Shown here: positions 1 through 10,468 of the stretch, piece after piece | How the letters are laid out: each line of letters opens with the position of its first letter | Position numbering within the stretch: position 1 is the stretch's first letter | From: Agapetus fuscipes | Taxonomy: Eukaryota > Arthropoda > Insecta > Trichoptera > Glossosomatidae | Assembly (NCBI GenBank): GCA_951799405.1 | Contig: OX637356.1 | Location: 10,563,229-10,627,228 of the forward strand | DNA length: 64,000 bases | Direction: 5' to 3' | Program-made: the position numbers and the translations under genes | The notes under the pieces: model-generated | Databases searched by the model: none | Told to the model about the DNA's origin: nothing | What the model saw: only the letters and a program-made list of their open reading frames with translations

Positions 1-116
1 GAACAAATGGGCTAGCGCATTATCCGATAAATAATGGATATTAAATATGTCGGAAAATCTTTTCAGATTGTGAATTTTATTTTCCAATATGCTTTGTATA
101 ATCCATAATTAACGTT

Positions 117-200
117 AAACATATGCTAACATTTAAGATTCATATTATTTGCATGTTCACAAACAGACACGTTTCTTCTAAATACATTAGTCATATTTGA
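117..200 (-). mobile_element. LINE-A 3'-end fragment
   Basis: Short diverged piece of the LINE-A tail. It keeps the segment running from the pentamer side to the 'acaaacagacacg' block. The flanking bases 1-116 hold nothing I recognise. Confidence 0.5.
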
Positions 201-505
201 GTACAAAATACAGTAGGCAATGTTGTCCTATTTGAGCTTATGCGGATAAAAAAAAAGTTAATACAGCCTGAATATTATGTACGACGTTATATTTAGTTGT
301 CTCGAGAGAGTTGTCATTGCAGACTGTTCCCAAGTCGTTCGGAAACAGGGGTAGCATCCCCAATGCCATTTCATCATCCCTTGACATTTATTATTAAAGT
401 ATTTCCCAGTGAGTTATGTTTGGACAGCCTTTGGCCCAGAGCCAAAATCCAGTACCACAAAATGTTGCGTCTAAACTCAAAAATATCGTTTACCAAAAAC
501 AGTTT
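201..505. other. No gene seen
   Basis: AT-rich sequence whose short open frames have no recognisable composition or motif. Confidence 0.5.
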
Positions 506-656
506 GCAAACACACGCAACTAAGCTGCACATGTAGTGATACTTCTTGCCTGCGTTATCCCTGAAGGTCTCGCTTGTCGTGATTTGGGATCTATTTATTT
601 TTACAAACAGGGGGGCCGGTCTCACGCTAGCTTCTTCTACTTCAGTTGAAGTATGG
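506..656 (-). mobile_element. SINE-B, 3' part
   Basis: It holds the SINE-B 3' half in reverse: the 'gcaactaagctgcaca' end, the 'acttcttgcc' block, and the body with 'ctatttatttttaca' and the 'cttcagttgaag' palindrome. The tRNA head is missing. Confidence 0.75.
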
Positions 657-751
657 ATTTTTTTTTTTTACCATATTCGTAATGTAGTATTTTTTATGGT
701 TTGTTTAAATTAATTATTTATCTAACAGAAAACGCAATGCAAAACAACTAA

Positions 752-806
752 GTCAAATATATTGTGTAACTTCTTGCCGCGTTCTCCCGGACGAGGTCAC
801 AATTCA
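752..806 (-). mobile_element. SINE-B small fragment
   Basis: Only the 'gtaacttcttgccgcgtt' block and the bases just inside it remain. Confidence 0.55.
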
Positions 807-824
807 GGCGCGTGCATAGGCAAA

Positions 825-1055
825 TATAACCTATAATCGAAGTTGCAAAGATATATTAAGATTTAAAACTCATATCAAATGCATGCCCACAAACAAGCAT
901 GAGTAGTTCGCGCTTAAAAATGCTGAATGTGTACATACAAATAAAATCCAAACCTCAAATGAACATAAACCCTACAAATTTTGCCGACCTTCCTTGACAC
1001 AGGGGTGACATTGGCAAAGTGAACCATTTTTTACAGTTTGGGTGGTCAGCCTCAT
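825..1055 (-). mobile_element. LINE-A 3'-end copy
   Basis: Nearly complete tail unit, diverged by about 20% from the majority sequence. It keeps the core 'ggggtgacattggcaaagtg' and the 'gggtggtcagcc' end. Confidence 0.85.
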
Positions 1056-1749
1056 AATAAATATTTTCTCGAATTCTTTTAAAATACCCCATTTGAATTG
1101 ATTGAAGTGCAAACGATGGCTCCCGTTGAACTTAGTTTTTTTAATTTAAATTTGAAATCTGAATATCGAGCTTTTAAATGTTTCTAAAGGCGCATGTGCC
1201 TGTATAGAATGCACGCCCCTGGGTCGCATTAAAGATAACAAACGACTATCAAAATTGTTTTTTTTATTCGAAATCTTTTATTTATTTACATGAGTTTCCT
1301 TTACCTGGTAATGGTCTGAACAACTAAATACAACATTATAAATCTTTACAAGCAATTGTTTTAAATGAAGCATATCGTTTAGCAAAAGAAGAATATAAAC
1401 AAAAATATCTCATCTAGTTAGTTTCGCGATTTTCAAGCATTTTTGGTAAAACGCAATGTTTTTTGGAATGAAAAAAAAACGGATGTTACTGACCGTGGAA
1501 AGAGAAGAACGATTTTCGTCGGAGTCATATCTGACGTCTTCAGGAGGCGTGTGTCTTCTACAGAGAAGAAAACGCAATGGTTGAGTTTAAACGAAGATGT
1601 TTATACTTGTGACAGAGGCTTTGTTCAAGACGAGAGTTGGGTCGAAAGGACGGATTTTTATCCAGAATTCAACTCGAGGAATGCCAAGGGTAATTTTGAC
1701 AGAAATACGCCATAACTGTGTATCCATTATGATTATACAAACAATTTTT
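1056..1749. other. No gene seen
   Basis: Two overlapping open frames of 60-96 codons on opposite strands cover 1443-1877. They partly read through SINE-B sequence, which argues against a gene. Nothing else is recognised. Confidence 0.5.
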
Positions 1750-2087
1750 GTCACGCAACGCAACGCAACTAAACTACACATATAGTGAAACTTCTTGCCG
1801 CGTTTTCCCCGAAGAGTTTCGCATGTGGCGAGTGGAACATATTTATTTTTACACGTAAGAGTGCCGACCTTACGCAAACCACCTCACTTGAAATGAGGAT
1901 GAATTCTTAGCTTCCGAAGGGGGCTAGTTTTTTTTTTTTAAAGACTGAGTATACCTTGCCGGTATTTTGTTTAAGGTTTTGAAATAAATACCGAAACGGG
2001 AGATCATATCTGAGACCCTCGGTGAGATTCGAACCCGAGCTCTCGGCATCGAATGCGAGCACTCTGCCAACTAAGCTATCGACCGGA
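1750..2087 (-). mobile_element. SINE-B, near full length
   Basis: Full tRNA-derived SINE read on the minus strand. The head at the high-coordinate end carries an A box (TAGCTTAGTTGG) and a B box (GGTTCGAATCT), the polymerase III promoter elements of a tRNA. The body includes the inverted 'cttcagttgaag'-type block. The tail ends in repeated TTGCG (seen here as CGCAA). Non-coding; it relies on a LINE for movement. The same family occurs at about 20 places in the window. Confidence 0.88.
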
Positions 2088-2145
2088 CTATAGTAACAGA
2101 AACAGTAGTTAAATATTGTTGTATAAAAGGGTTCGATAGCTATTA

Positions 2146-2232
2146 CACGTCATAAGATATTAAAACGTAAAGTTAACGCATGACCACAAGCAAACACACA
2201 TGAGTTCGCGCTTACATATCGCCATTTATAAG
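2146..2232 (-). mobile_element. LINE-A 3'-end fragment
   Basis: Keeps the 'ccacaagcaaacacaca' to 'gttcgcgcttacata' stretch only. Confidence 0.55.
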
Positions 2233-2639
2233 GTTAAGCGATTCACTGATTTATATAATCGTGAATGTTTTTTTTATTTGAAGTAACTTCTCATAGTAAG
2301 CGAACTAATTTTAAGAAAATAAGTACTCATTATGAACTTCTAAATTCAGGTTTTTCACCCTTTTGTAGTGTTTTCTCGCGTCCATTTAAGGTGCATTTAT
2401 TTGAGAAACCTATGTTAGCTTAATAAGCCACATATTAAAGTTTACTTTCAAGGTCTCAATATTTTAGTTACAGAGGCTATTGAAAATCCATGAAAAAAAA
2501 CCTTTTTCATTCTAAATTAAAATAGATAAAAAAAAAACTTTCAAATATACACGTGTCTCTCTAGGGAGGCTTTTTCAGAGTTGCCAGTAAATATAATATT
2601 ATAGAGATGCGTGGGCTATCTTTATGACCACGCTACACA

Positions 2640-2740
2640 CTGCTGTGGGGAAATTTTCCCCGAAAATAGGGATGTTACGTCGCACGTAACGACTATCGTG
2701 CTGAGTGCTGATGAAGATTTTCCCCACTTTCAGGGAAAAA
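2640..2740. repeat. Foldback repeat
   Basis: Two arms around 'gtggggaaaattt' face each other, with a central hairpin GTTACGT-cgc-ACGTAAC. A related, weaker palindrome with the same 'gttttcccc' and 'gttacg' words lies at 23025-23100. Confidence 0.5.
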
Positions 2741-2957
2741 TAATGTTTTTTTAGCACATATTTTTTTTTACTTCGACAAGATGATAAAACACATGTTTGC
2801 GAGGTGATGCTTCAATTTTATGAATTTATAAAAAAACTTTTGTTACAAAATAATGAATAGCAATTTTTTACTGTCTTTTGGTTGGAGCATTTATTTAAAA
2901 AATACAATCTTTCTTTCCATTCACCCTCTTTGGAGACATTAGATATTTTCTGCAAGG

Positions 2958-3138
2958 CAATAAAGTGGTAAGTCAACGCTTGTACATACTGCATTTACAA
3001 GTATAAAATAAAATTTAAATTTATTTTGAACATAAGCTGTGCAATTCTAGCTATCGTTTTCTGAAACAATGATGGCATTGACAAAAGTGTACCATTTTTA
3101 ATGCAGCATGGTTGAGTAGCCTCATACCAACCTAAATA
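2958..3138 (-). mobile_element. LINE-A 3'-end, old copy
   Basis: Strongly diverged but collinear with the tail unit up to the 'cctcataccaacct' end. Confidence 0.6.
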
Positions 3139-3186
3139 ATTTATTAACGATTTTAATTTTAATTTTATTTTAATTTTATTTAAAAA

Positions 3187-3441
3187 AAATAGATTTGTGA
3201 AGAGGAATGCAATTCCCCAACCTATTCTGCCTGGCCAGAAACAGGTAGTAATATCATCATTTAATAATTCATTATTGTTTATTATTAATGAATTATTAAA
3301 TAATAATTACCCAATAACATCTGTTGAACCAGGGTCAAAGTTAAAGTCAAGTGACCCAAGCGGGGATCGAACCAACGTTGTTCCATTCGAAACACGCTAG
3401 AAAGATCAGCCCTCTTGGCCCCCGCGGCTATAACCCCGACT
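3187..3441 (-). mobile_element. SINE-C, full length
   Basis: tRNA-derived SINE on the minus strand. The head lies at the high-coordinate end: 'ggccaag.ggg' as the A-box side and GGTTCGATCCCC as the B box, which resembles a tRNA-Leu/Ser head. The middle is an AT palindrome built from 'aattattaa' words, and the element ends in 'gcattcctcttcacaaat' read on its own strand. It is almost identical to the copy at 41471-41740, so both are recent. Confidence 0.85.
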
Positions 3442-3482
3442 TAAAAATGCAAAAATAAAACAATTGGAAGTTTATATCTTTA

Positions 3483-3540
3483 ATTCAAGTTGCAAATATA
3501 CATTAATAACAGAGATTCATACCACATTTATGTGAAACAG
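3483..3540 (-). mobile_element. LINE-A 3'-end fragment
   Basis: Only the pentamer-proximal 'caagttgcaaatata' stretch is left. Confidence 0.45.
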
Positions 3541-3569
3541 TAAGTACGTATAATTTTACGGTTATTCGT

Positions 3570-3902
3570 GTCTTAGATGCGTTGATAGATTCGTTAGAAG
3601 AGCGCTTGCGTTCAATTCCAGAAGTCAAGGGTTTGATCTCCAACAAGGGTGGCAGAACATGAGCCCGAAAATTCAAGTACCTGTAAGGTTTACTCAGCCT
3701 TCACAAGAAATGAGAGCCTGCCCTCGGGAGTAGGGAAACCTCAGTTCAATTGAAGTAGTTGCAATTAGTCTGGACCCTTAACCTGTCAAAATAAATAGGT
3801 TTCGGTCGCCATATGTGATCCTTCCAGGGACAAAGCGGTAAGAACTTGCACTACATGTGTAGCTTAGAGCGTGTGTGTGTTAGTGTCTCCAAACAAGGCC
3901 AA
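3570..3902 (+). mobile_element. SINE-B, old full-length copy
   Basis: Collinear with the whole SINE, from a degraded tRNA head at the 5' side to 'tgtgtagcttaga' at the 3' side. Both promoter boxes are mutated, so it is probably silent. Confidence 0.75.
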
Positions 3903-3984
3903 CGCGACGCAACACAAACCACAACACTACGCAGCTAACAGCCCTGCAGCAAAAGACCAGGACATCAACTACCACATCATCAAT

Positions 3985-4075
3985 ACCTCTGCGGCACTAT
4001 AACAAGTGTCATAGGCCCCTTGAGTCACTCCTAAATCTAGAAAGTCTCCCGCACAGGATTCCTTTAAAAAATGTG
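3985..4075 (+). mobile_element. SINE-D 3' fragment
   Basis: Reverse match to the outer parts of the SINE-D copies at 35060 and 40666, ending in 'ctcccgcacaggatt'. No tRNA head. Confidence 0.5.
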
Positions 4076-4139
4076 TAATCGCTAATGAACTACAAATATC
4101 AAATTTTAGCTACCTAATTATCGAATACGTAGTACCTAT

Positions 4140-4270
4140 GTATCGTCAAATCGTTTGTTTGTTTGTTTCCCGGGAGTCCATTTTGCTGTCAAATTTTGCC
4201 GCCATTTTGAAAGTGACCGTTGGCGCCATTTTGCGATAAAATTTGTCGCTCGGGTAATTGGGCCAGGGAT
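4140..4270. repeat. Short 'gccattttg' repeats
   Basis: Three spaced copies of an 'NNCCATTTTG' word, about 30 bp apart, follow a GTTT microsatellite. Function unknown. Confidence 0.4.
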
Positions 4271-4279
4271 AAATTAACA

Positions 4280-4420
4280 ATTGCAACAATTATTCCGAAA
4301 GTCATTACCTAATCAGGAAAACGCAGTGCTCCAAGTATAATACTTTCCACTCAAACGTTTGTTCGCGTTTCCTCAAAAATATGTGGAAAGTAAAACGCTC
4401 ATTAGAGACGCTATTTCAGT
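4280..4420. repeat. Repeat G copy
   Basis: Shares 'atgtggaaagtaaaacgct' words with 20880-21000, 42745-42880 and 59130-59260. It is a dispersed palindrome-prone family, possibly a MITE, with no boundaries that I could fix. Confidence 0.35.
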
Positions 4421-4707
4421 TTCAATACATTTTTTGATTAGATCACTGGTAGAGTTTGGACGTATAGTTTTATCGTTTGGTTGCAGATTGTCGAATCGCA
4501 ATTACAAATAGCACACTGCGTTTGAAATAGAAATGCATATTTTGTGTTGCAATTGAAATAGAAAAAAAACATATCGTATGTTGAAATAGAAATCCATATT
4601 TTGTGTTGAATTTGAAATTTAAAAACACGAACTGCTGATTGCAAATGAAAAACACAATTAGTCCTGGAATGAATAGAACGTGAAATAAACAAACTCAAAT
4701 ATCTATA
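4421..4707. other. No gene seen
   Basis: Contains imperfect repeats of 'gaaatagaaatncatatttt', about 60 bp apart. No coding signal. Confidence 0.45.
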
Positions 4708-4988
4708 CGCTATTAAGCTACACATGTAGAGTAACTTCTTGACGCATTTTCTCCGAAGGGGTCGCGTGTGGCGAGTGGAACTTATTTATTTTTACAGTTA
4801 AGGCGGCCGGTCTTACACCAACCACTTCAGTTGAAGTGGGGGCTTCCCATCTCCTGAATCTTGTCAATGTTTTTTTTTTTTTTTGTTTGTTTAAAATAAA
4901 CACCAAAACAGGGAATTCTCGGTGGGATTCGAACCCGAGCTCTCGGAATAGAATGCAAGCACACTCTACCAACTGAGATATCGACCGG
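4708..4988 (-). mobile_element. SINE-B, full length with poly-T tract
   Basis: tRNA head at the high-coordinate end with a good B box (GGTTCGAATCCC) and an A box carrying one change. The middle holds a long T-run and a small deletion. Confidence 0.85.
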
Positions 4989-5227
4989 ACTGCCTGTTAA
5001 TTTTCTTTGTAGATATTCAGTAATACTTTTTGGATTTCCATACCTCTTTTGATGCACGTTCCATTCGCGTAGTTTGTTTGAAAGAGGATTGTCATCTTAC
5101 CTGAAATGAAAGAAAAGGGAACATTAAAAACAAAATTTTTTTTTTTTCATTCACTGAAATATGCGAAGGTAATAAAAACCTAATAAAAAATATCAGGAGC
5201 GTGCATCCCATACAGGCACATGCTTCT

Positions 5228-5325
5228 AATAGGTAGGCAATAATGATGATGATGATGAGTTGATGATTTCTTTATAGCGCCGTTTCGTGATGTAGTCACT
5301 CCAAGGACGCTATATGGTAAAAAGC
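5228..5325 (-). mobile_element. CR1-like LINE 3' tail
   Basis: Non-coding 3' terminus with 'gtgactacatcacgaaac' and 'ggcgctataaagaaat', ending in an ATC microsatellite on the minus strand. The same tail follows the CR1-like ORF end at 28382-28560, which is what identifies it. Confidence 0.65.
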
Positions 5326-5489
5326 CATTTTAGCTTGATATTCAGACTTAAACTTAAAATTTAAGTTCGATTGGAGCCACTGTTAGCACACTAGTCCATT
5401 TCAAATAAGTTATTTAAAGGAATGGCAGAAAATATTTATTCTAAATGTATTAGCCTATACCCTATGCACGCACCTGAAAAATATGCATA

Positions 5490-6168
5490 TCTAAATCTTA
5501 ATCTAAGCTGCAAAGATATGTATCATTTGAGATTCATATTAAATGCATTCCCACAAGCAGACACGCATAATTTCGCGCTTACACATGCCGTATGCGGACC
5601 TACAATATAAAAAACCCAATCTCAAATGAACATAAGCCCTGCAACTCTTGCCGACCTTCCCTGAAGCAGGGGTGACATTGGCAAAGTGAACCATTTTTTA
5701 CAGTATGGGTGGTCAGCCGCATACCAACCTATCAGTCAAGGAATACAAGCAATCAATACATTCAAATATATAAAACAAATAAACTCAGACAGTACAAAAT
5801 TAAAAAAAACTATGAAACATATTTAAAAAAAAAAAAAATTTAAAGCTTCAGCTTTAACCGCCAGCATTACAGATCAACCGCCATTTCTTTCGATCCTTGC
5901 ATACTTCTTTCATTTCATCCAGAGCCATAACCTTTTTCATACAAACTCTCCTTTTATTATGACTCTGGATATCCCATTCATTCGCTATTTCAAAAATTTG
6001 GTCCATCCATACCTTTCTCGGTCTTCCTCTTCCACGACATCCATCAATTCTCGCAGCATACACTTTCTTCGTCAATCTTTCCTCATTCATTCTCTCCAAA
6101 TGTCCAAACATGTTACATGAAAATTGGCCAAGCGTGAATAACACACCCTGCAACTTTAGCCAATACAT
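5490..6168 (-). mobile_element. LINE-A with reverse-transcriptase C-terminus
   Basis: One of the copies showing what the dispersed tail belongs to. On the minus strand, the ORF end (about 5854-6120) has the LINE C-terminal pattern GRGRPRKVWMDQI, then KKVMALDEMKEVCKDRKKWR, and stops after GG. About 110 bp of 3' UTR and the ~250 bp tail unit follow, ending in a short TTAGA-type repeat near 5490. The endonuclease and the catalytic part of the reverse transcriptase are absent (5' truncation). The apparent start of the open frame near 6168 is read out of a second tail fragment and is not a real start. Confidence 0.85.
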
Positions 6169-6232
6169 TGGTAAAGTGAACCATATTTTACAGTATGGAT
6201 GGTAATCCTCATACCCAACCTATAAGCAAGGA
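6138..6232 (-). mobile_element. LINE-A 3'-end fragment
   Basis: Another tail piece directly abutting the ORF remnant before it. It keeps 'ggtaaagtgaaccat' and the 'cctcatacccaacc' end. Confidence 0.65.
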
Positions 6233-6299
6233 ATAAAATTTAAACAATACGTATACTGCTTCGCTGAAATCGAGTTTTTGGGTGAATCACATATCAAGA

Positions 6300-6445
6300 G
6301 CTCACCTACATGCGCGTTTGTTGCTAGTCAGCGCCAATTTTGCAAGCAAATCCAATGTTTATCAGTCTTGATGAGCGTTTGTGACCAGTGTGTTTTTGGT
6401 AAAAGCAGATGATTTTTTAAGCCCTGAAAAGTTCATGCTTAAAAG
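6300..6445 (-). mobile_element. SINE-D, heavily decayed
   Basis: Weak collinear match to the SINE-D body ('cgccaat..tcaagca', 'gaccagt.tttggtaaa'). Confidence 0.35.
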
Positions 6446-7225
6446 TGACTTAAATCAATATGGCAATTTTTTTTTTCTTTGAGAGTTGGTTTTATCTCTC
6501 AAGCGAATTCGGAGTGTTATCATACCATTATCAAGAGAATTACTTAAATAATATACGTATATTTTTTTATGTTAGTTTCGGAATTAAAATCACAATTTCG
6601 TTTACGAGTTTGTGGCGTTGTCCAGAAGGTTATACACGGAGACGTGGAAGTATGGGACTGGGTTAGAGATTTCTTAGATAGACAGCGCTGGCAGCGGTTG
6701 ATCAAGAATGCTAAGACAAATTTTGGGGATTCATTACAAAGGTAATAAAAATACTGAAGATTTTATTATTTAAACGGGGAATTGCAAAAACTTGCAATTG
6801 GAGCTGTAAAAATTTGCATGAAAAAAGTTAGCACAATTTATTCGATCAACTTGGAGCTTAGCTTTAAGGATATTTTAATAAAATTACAAACTATGCAAAA
6901 CACACAGACAAAATATACAATCACATTTTTCATCCAATGGATATTCAGTTTGAACTTTCAAACTTTCTGAAATTTTATTCAAGGATGTAAAATAATTTAT
7001 TCAGGAACAAATAGTTTCTTCTTTTTCTTTTTATAGATCCGGAATATCTGTTTATGCTGCTACTTCCTCTTGTGATCTAGACCGCCAGCTATACAACCAC
7101 CTCTTCGGAGGTCTTCTTCCGGTTGGGTTCCCTGGAAATACGATGCGTGGGATCCCATCATTTCCCATAATATTTAGATATACAATAAAACATAATACAA
7201 CAAACCAAAACATACAATACCTACG
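6446..7225. other. No gene seen
   Basis: Open frames under 70 codons with no motif. 7020-7150 is less AT-rich but not recognisable. Confidence 0.5.
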
Positions 7226-7552
7226 AGTAATAATCTAAATCTAATTTTCAAAGATATGTATTATTTGAGATTCATAAGTGATGCATTCCCACAAGCAGAC
7301 ACGCATAATTTCACGCTCATATGCCGCATATGGATCTGCAATATAAAAACCTAATCTCAAATGAACATAAGCCCTGCAACTCTTGCCGACCTTCCCTGAA
7401 ACAGGGGTGACATTGGCAAAGTGAACCATTTTTACAGTATGGGTGGTCAGCCGGTGAAGGAATACAAGGAATTAATTACATTCAGTTATACAAACAAACA
7501 AACACTAAAAAATCTACAAAACATCTATAAAAATGAAAATTGATTCTTGGCC
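7226..7552 (-). mobile_element. LINE-A, 3' part of a split copy
   Basis: Tail unit and 3' UTR on the minus strand. The ORF-side remainder is at 9212-9295, so the DNA transposon between them landed inside this LINE copy. Confidence 0.75.
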
Positions 7553-9211
7553 TAAAGGCTAGTTCGCACGAGGCCACTGATTTAGTCAAGTACCGAGTAA
7601 TTTAGTAGTGGGCGGGGCGCTACTCGCCCGTGAAGCGTTCGCATAACGGTCCAGTACAGTACACAAGTGCGAAGTTGGCTGCAGAAAGCCCTTTCTATAA
7701 TGGCGGAAAATTTGAATTGGCTGCAGTTTGAAAATATTAATTGAGTATTAAAATCATGTTATTATAAAGCCCTTTAAATTGGCTATAGTTTGGTAATATT
7801 AACTGATTTATGCCCGGCCACCTAGCTAGGAGCCTGTTTAGCAAACAACTTCGAAACTCGACTTTTGTAAATTCGAAATGTATTTTATGGTTTATAAAAT
7901 AATATACACATTTTAAATAAAAACAACACATGACTATTTGACGTTTATAATAATATCTACCATTTACGCTGCAAACATTATTTTTTAATTGAATTTTTAT
8001 CTTTTCAATGATGTGTACAAAGTATATTTTGTATGCACACACTATAATACGGCTCGTAGTCTGCAGCTGCATTCAGATGCATTTCTCTGTTGCGTTTTTC
8101 GTTGTTGACAATTAACATCAATATTCGACATGTAAAATCGGCATTTTCAAATACACGGCGGTCACCAATCAATTATCAAGTTAAAGAAGAAACATGGTTC
8201 AACTTTTCAGAGGCTGACCGCGAGAAACTTGTTCAATCCTGCTACATACGCCTCTCACGTCTGTCACAGATACCAGCTGATGGCTTACAGTGGCATAAAA
8301 TTGTAATGCCTCTAATTAGTTATCCCCGTGTGTCACTGAATTGTTTCTGTACAAAACAATAAGTAACAATCCATCTGAAGGATATCATAAGGCCTGTGAT
8401 ATGACAAATTTATGGTAGGTACCTATAAACATCGATCAATGTAAAAGATCGATGTTTTTAAATACGTAATAAATTCATGGACGATAATAGTTATTTCCAC
8501 AACATCTTTACCAAAACTATATTTGTACAGCTCTATTGTCAGCAAGGAGCTACATGATTGTATTTTCGACAGCTGATATCCGCACCAAAAATCGATGTCA
8601 TACTATTCTTATCGAAAAAAAATTACCTTTCTCAAAACTTTTTGGACGTAGATAAGTCCTAGCAACTTCTATATTCTCAAGAGTTTCTAAAAAACCAAGG
8701 ATATCGGTGTGCATATCCACTTATTTACAGTTTAAACATGACATAACCTCACTGACAGGTCGCTAAGTTTAGGGAGCGGAACATCGGGCTCGCAAATATA
8801 AGAAGTTCTTAAGTACTTAAATATTTTTAAACAGCACTTTATCTTTAAATATTCTTGCTGAAAACGGGCATTATCTTTTCAAACTGCAGCCAATTTAAAT
8901 TGCCGCCATTCTTGCATTTCCGTTTCCCCGCCAAGAGTGAGCGGCCAATGGCGCGGCCGCTAATAAACTCGACTCGGACTCGGGCTTTTCCGTGGCTCTT
9001 CGGACTCGGACTTTTCCGTGGCTTCTCGGCAACACTCGCCCACGGACGGTGGGCGGGGCCGCTACTTGCCCGAAAAAATAGAATGAAATGGATCGGCTTG
9101 ACTAAACCATTGACTTAACTACTGGACTAAATTGTTGGGGTTCGCACACGTTTAGCCACTAAATTACTCGTTACTTGACTAAATTACTCGCCTTGTCCGA
9201 ACCAGCCTTTA
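7553..9211. mobile_element. DNA transposon with long terminal inverted repeats
   Basis: The ends are inverted: TAAAGGCT.GTTCG.AC on the left and its complement on the right, followed on both sides by an inverted 'atttagtcaagta.cgagtaa' block. Further in, 'aatggcgg..aattt.aattggctgcagtttgaaaa' at about 7699-7735 faces its complement at about 8867-8911. The right arm is longer because of duplicated 'cggactcgg.cttttccgtgg' words. A GCC on each side (7550-7552, 9212-9214) could be a 3-bp target duplication, but the ends are partly palindromic and this is uncertain. The interior has one 90-codon frame at 8090-8362 that I cannot identify. Superfamily unknown; a hAT is unlikely because no 8-bp duplication is seen. 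Confidence 0.75.
8090..8362 (+). CDS. Unidentified short ORF inside the 7.5-9.2 kb transposon
   Basis: Open frame of 90 codons that opens with GTG or TTG-like context rather than a clear ATG. The middle (KEETWFNFSEADREKLVQSC) has the mixed composition of real protein. It could be an exon of a transposase N-terminus, but no DDE motif or zinc finger is visible, and the rest of the element has no matching frame. It could also be chance. Confidence 0.25.
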   Translation: MRFSLLTININIRHVKSAFSNTRRSPINYQVKEETWFNFSEADREKLVQSCYIRLSRLSQIPADGLQWHKIVMPLISYPRVSLNCFCTKQ

Positions 9212-9295
9212 GCCGCCTACATTAGCCGCCATTTTTTTCGGTCTTATATTCATAACTGTACTATACTTCTTTCATTTCATCCAGAGTACATTAAA
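9212..9295 (-). mobile_element. LINE-A ORF-end remnant, 5' part of a split copy
   Basis: Minus-strand match to the C-terminal codons of LINE-A ('gccgcc' stop region, the 'ccgccatttntttc' block, 'cttctttcatttcatccaga'). It completes the copy at 7226-7552. Confidence 0.65.
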
Positions 9296-9324
9296 ATAAA
9301 TGAAATAGTCCGATATTTATAGGA

Positions 9325-9385
9325 ACCGTTGCGTTAGTTAAATAATCGCAGTGTTCTCGACGTTTCGCAAAAATGTTTATTTAAC
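9325..9385 (-). repeat. Inverted partner of the 9.7 kb ribozyme-like end
   Basis: 'agtgttctcgacgtttcg' at 9351-9368 is the exact complement of part of 9729-9747, with flanking similarity in 'gaaccg..agtta'. Penelope-like elements often carry terminal repeats in inverted partial arrangements. Confidence 0.55.
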
Positions 9386-9519
9386 ATTTAAATGATAATT
9401 GTTGCATATCAAATAGTCATAATTATAATCTAGGCATTCGTGCTGTTCAAAAAATGTGCCAATAAAGTATAATACTATCATATTTTGTATTGTTTGTGTA
9501 TTACCAATAAATTGTAATC

Positions 9520-9556
9520 CTACCCGATGATGACCTAGAAGGTCGAAAACGTAAGT
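9520..9556 (+). ncRNA. Hammerhead-like motif 1
   Basis: CCGATGA (one change from the hammerhead core CTGATGA), one extra T, a perfect stem II GACC-taga-AGGTC arm pair, then GAAAA. TAC before and GTA after could form stem I. Confidence 0.5.
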
Positions 9557-9697
9557 ATTATTTTTTTTTTTTTTAATTTTTAAGTAAATTATATAATTGA
9601 AAACAAACCGTGTTTGATTTGAATTATTCCTAAAAATTATAAAATTAAACAATATATAATCCTATCAGTTCATCCTTGCCCTCCGCCGAACAAGGGT

Positions 9698-9746
9698 GTG
9701 TCTACTGATGATGTTGAATAAGAAGCCAACGAAACGTCGAGAACAC
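9698..9746 (+). ncRNA. Hammerhead-like motif 2
   Basis: CTGATGA, one extra T, stem II GTTG/CAAC, GAAAC, then GTC as the possible cleavage triplet. GTGT before and ACAC after could pair as stem I. The outer sequence is repeated in inverted form at 9325-9385. Confidence 0.5.
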
Positions 9747-9877
9747 TGAGATTCTCTAACTAGCGGTTCGTATTTTTACAAATACGTCTATCGATCGTAA
9801 ACCTAACATAAATTCAATTATACCTACAATATAACTCAACATAACAGATGATTAAATGCTGTAAAAATGATTTCCTT

Positions 9878-10130
9878 CCATGACTTATATGTAGGTTAGT
9901 ATGCGGCTAACCACCCATGCTGTAAAAATGGTTCACTTTGCCAATGTCACCCCTGTTTCAGAGAAGGACGGCAAGAGTTGCAGGGTGTATGTCCATTTGA
10001 GATTTGGTTTTATTGTAGGTTCGCATGCGGCATGTGCAAGCGCGAACTTGTACGTGTCTGCTTGTGAGAATGCATAGGTATAATGTGAATTTCCAATGTA
10101 ACATATCTTTGCAACTTAGATTAGATTAGT
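9878..10130 (+). mobile_element. LINE-A 3'-end copy
   Basis: Complete tail unit, ending in 'cttagattagattag'. Confidence 0.88.
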
Positions 10131-10205
10131 AGGTATCTTTGATGCTATTTCACTTAGCGTGGCCAGACACACACTTTGTTCAGTTTTGCAATATTTTTCA
10201 TACAT

Positions 10206-10468
10206 TAAACGCAACTAAGCTACTCATATAGTGTAACTACTTGCCTGCGTTTCCACAAAGGGGTCGCATGTGGTGATTCGAGACCTATTTATTTTTACAT
10301 GTAAGGGGGCCGGCCTCACACCAACCACTTTCAGTTGAAGTGGGGGTTTCCCAGCTCCCGGGGGGGGGCTGGTTCTCATTTCTTGTGAAGGCTAAGTAAA
10401 CCTTTGTGATCGAACCCTTACTCTCGGCATGGAATGCAAGCATTCTACCAATCGAGCTATCGACCTTT
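10206..10468 (-). mobile_element. SINE-B with internal deletion
   Basis: Tail and body on the minus strand. About 70 bp are deleted between the 'gaaggctaagtaaacct' block and the B box. The A box is recognisable (TAGCTCGATTGG). Its head abuts a SINE-D at 10469. Confidence 0.82.

Noticed and set aside
374..625. Minus-strand open frame of 83 codons
   Set aside because: Half of it is SINE-B sequence; no motif.
1995..2087. tRNA gene from A and B boxes and the GTTCGAATC motif
   Set aside because: No acceptor-stem pairing or cloverleaf; it is the promoter head of SINE-B, found in many copies.
5854..6168. Complete 104-residue gene starting with ATG near 6168
   Set aside because: The first ~18 codons are LINE-A tail sequence fused to a truncated RT C-terminus; not an independent gene.
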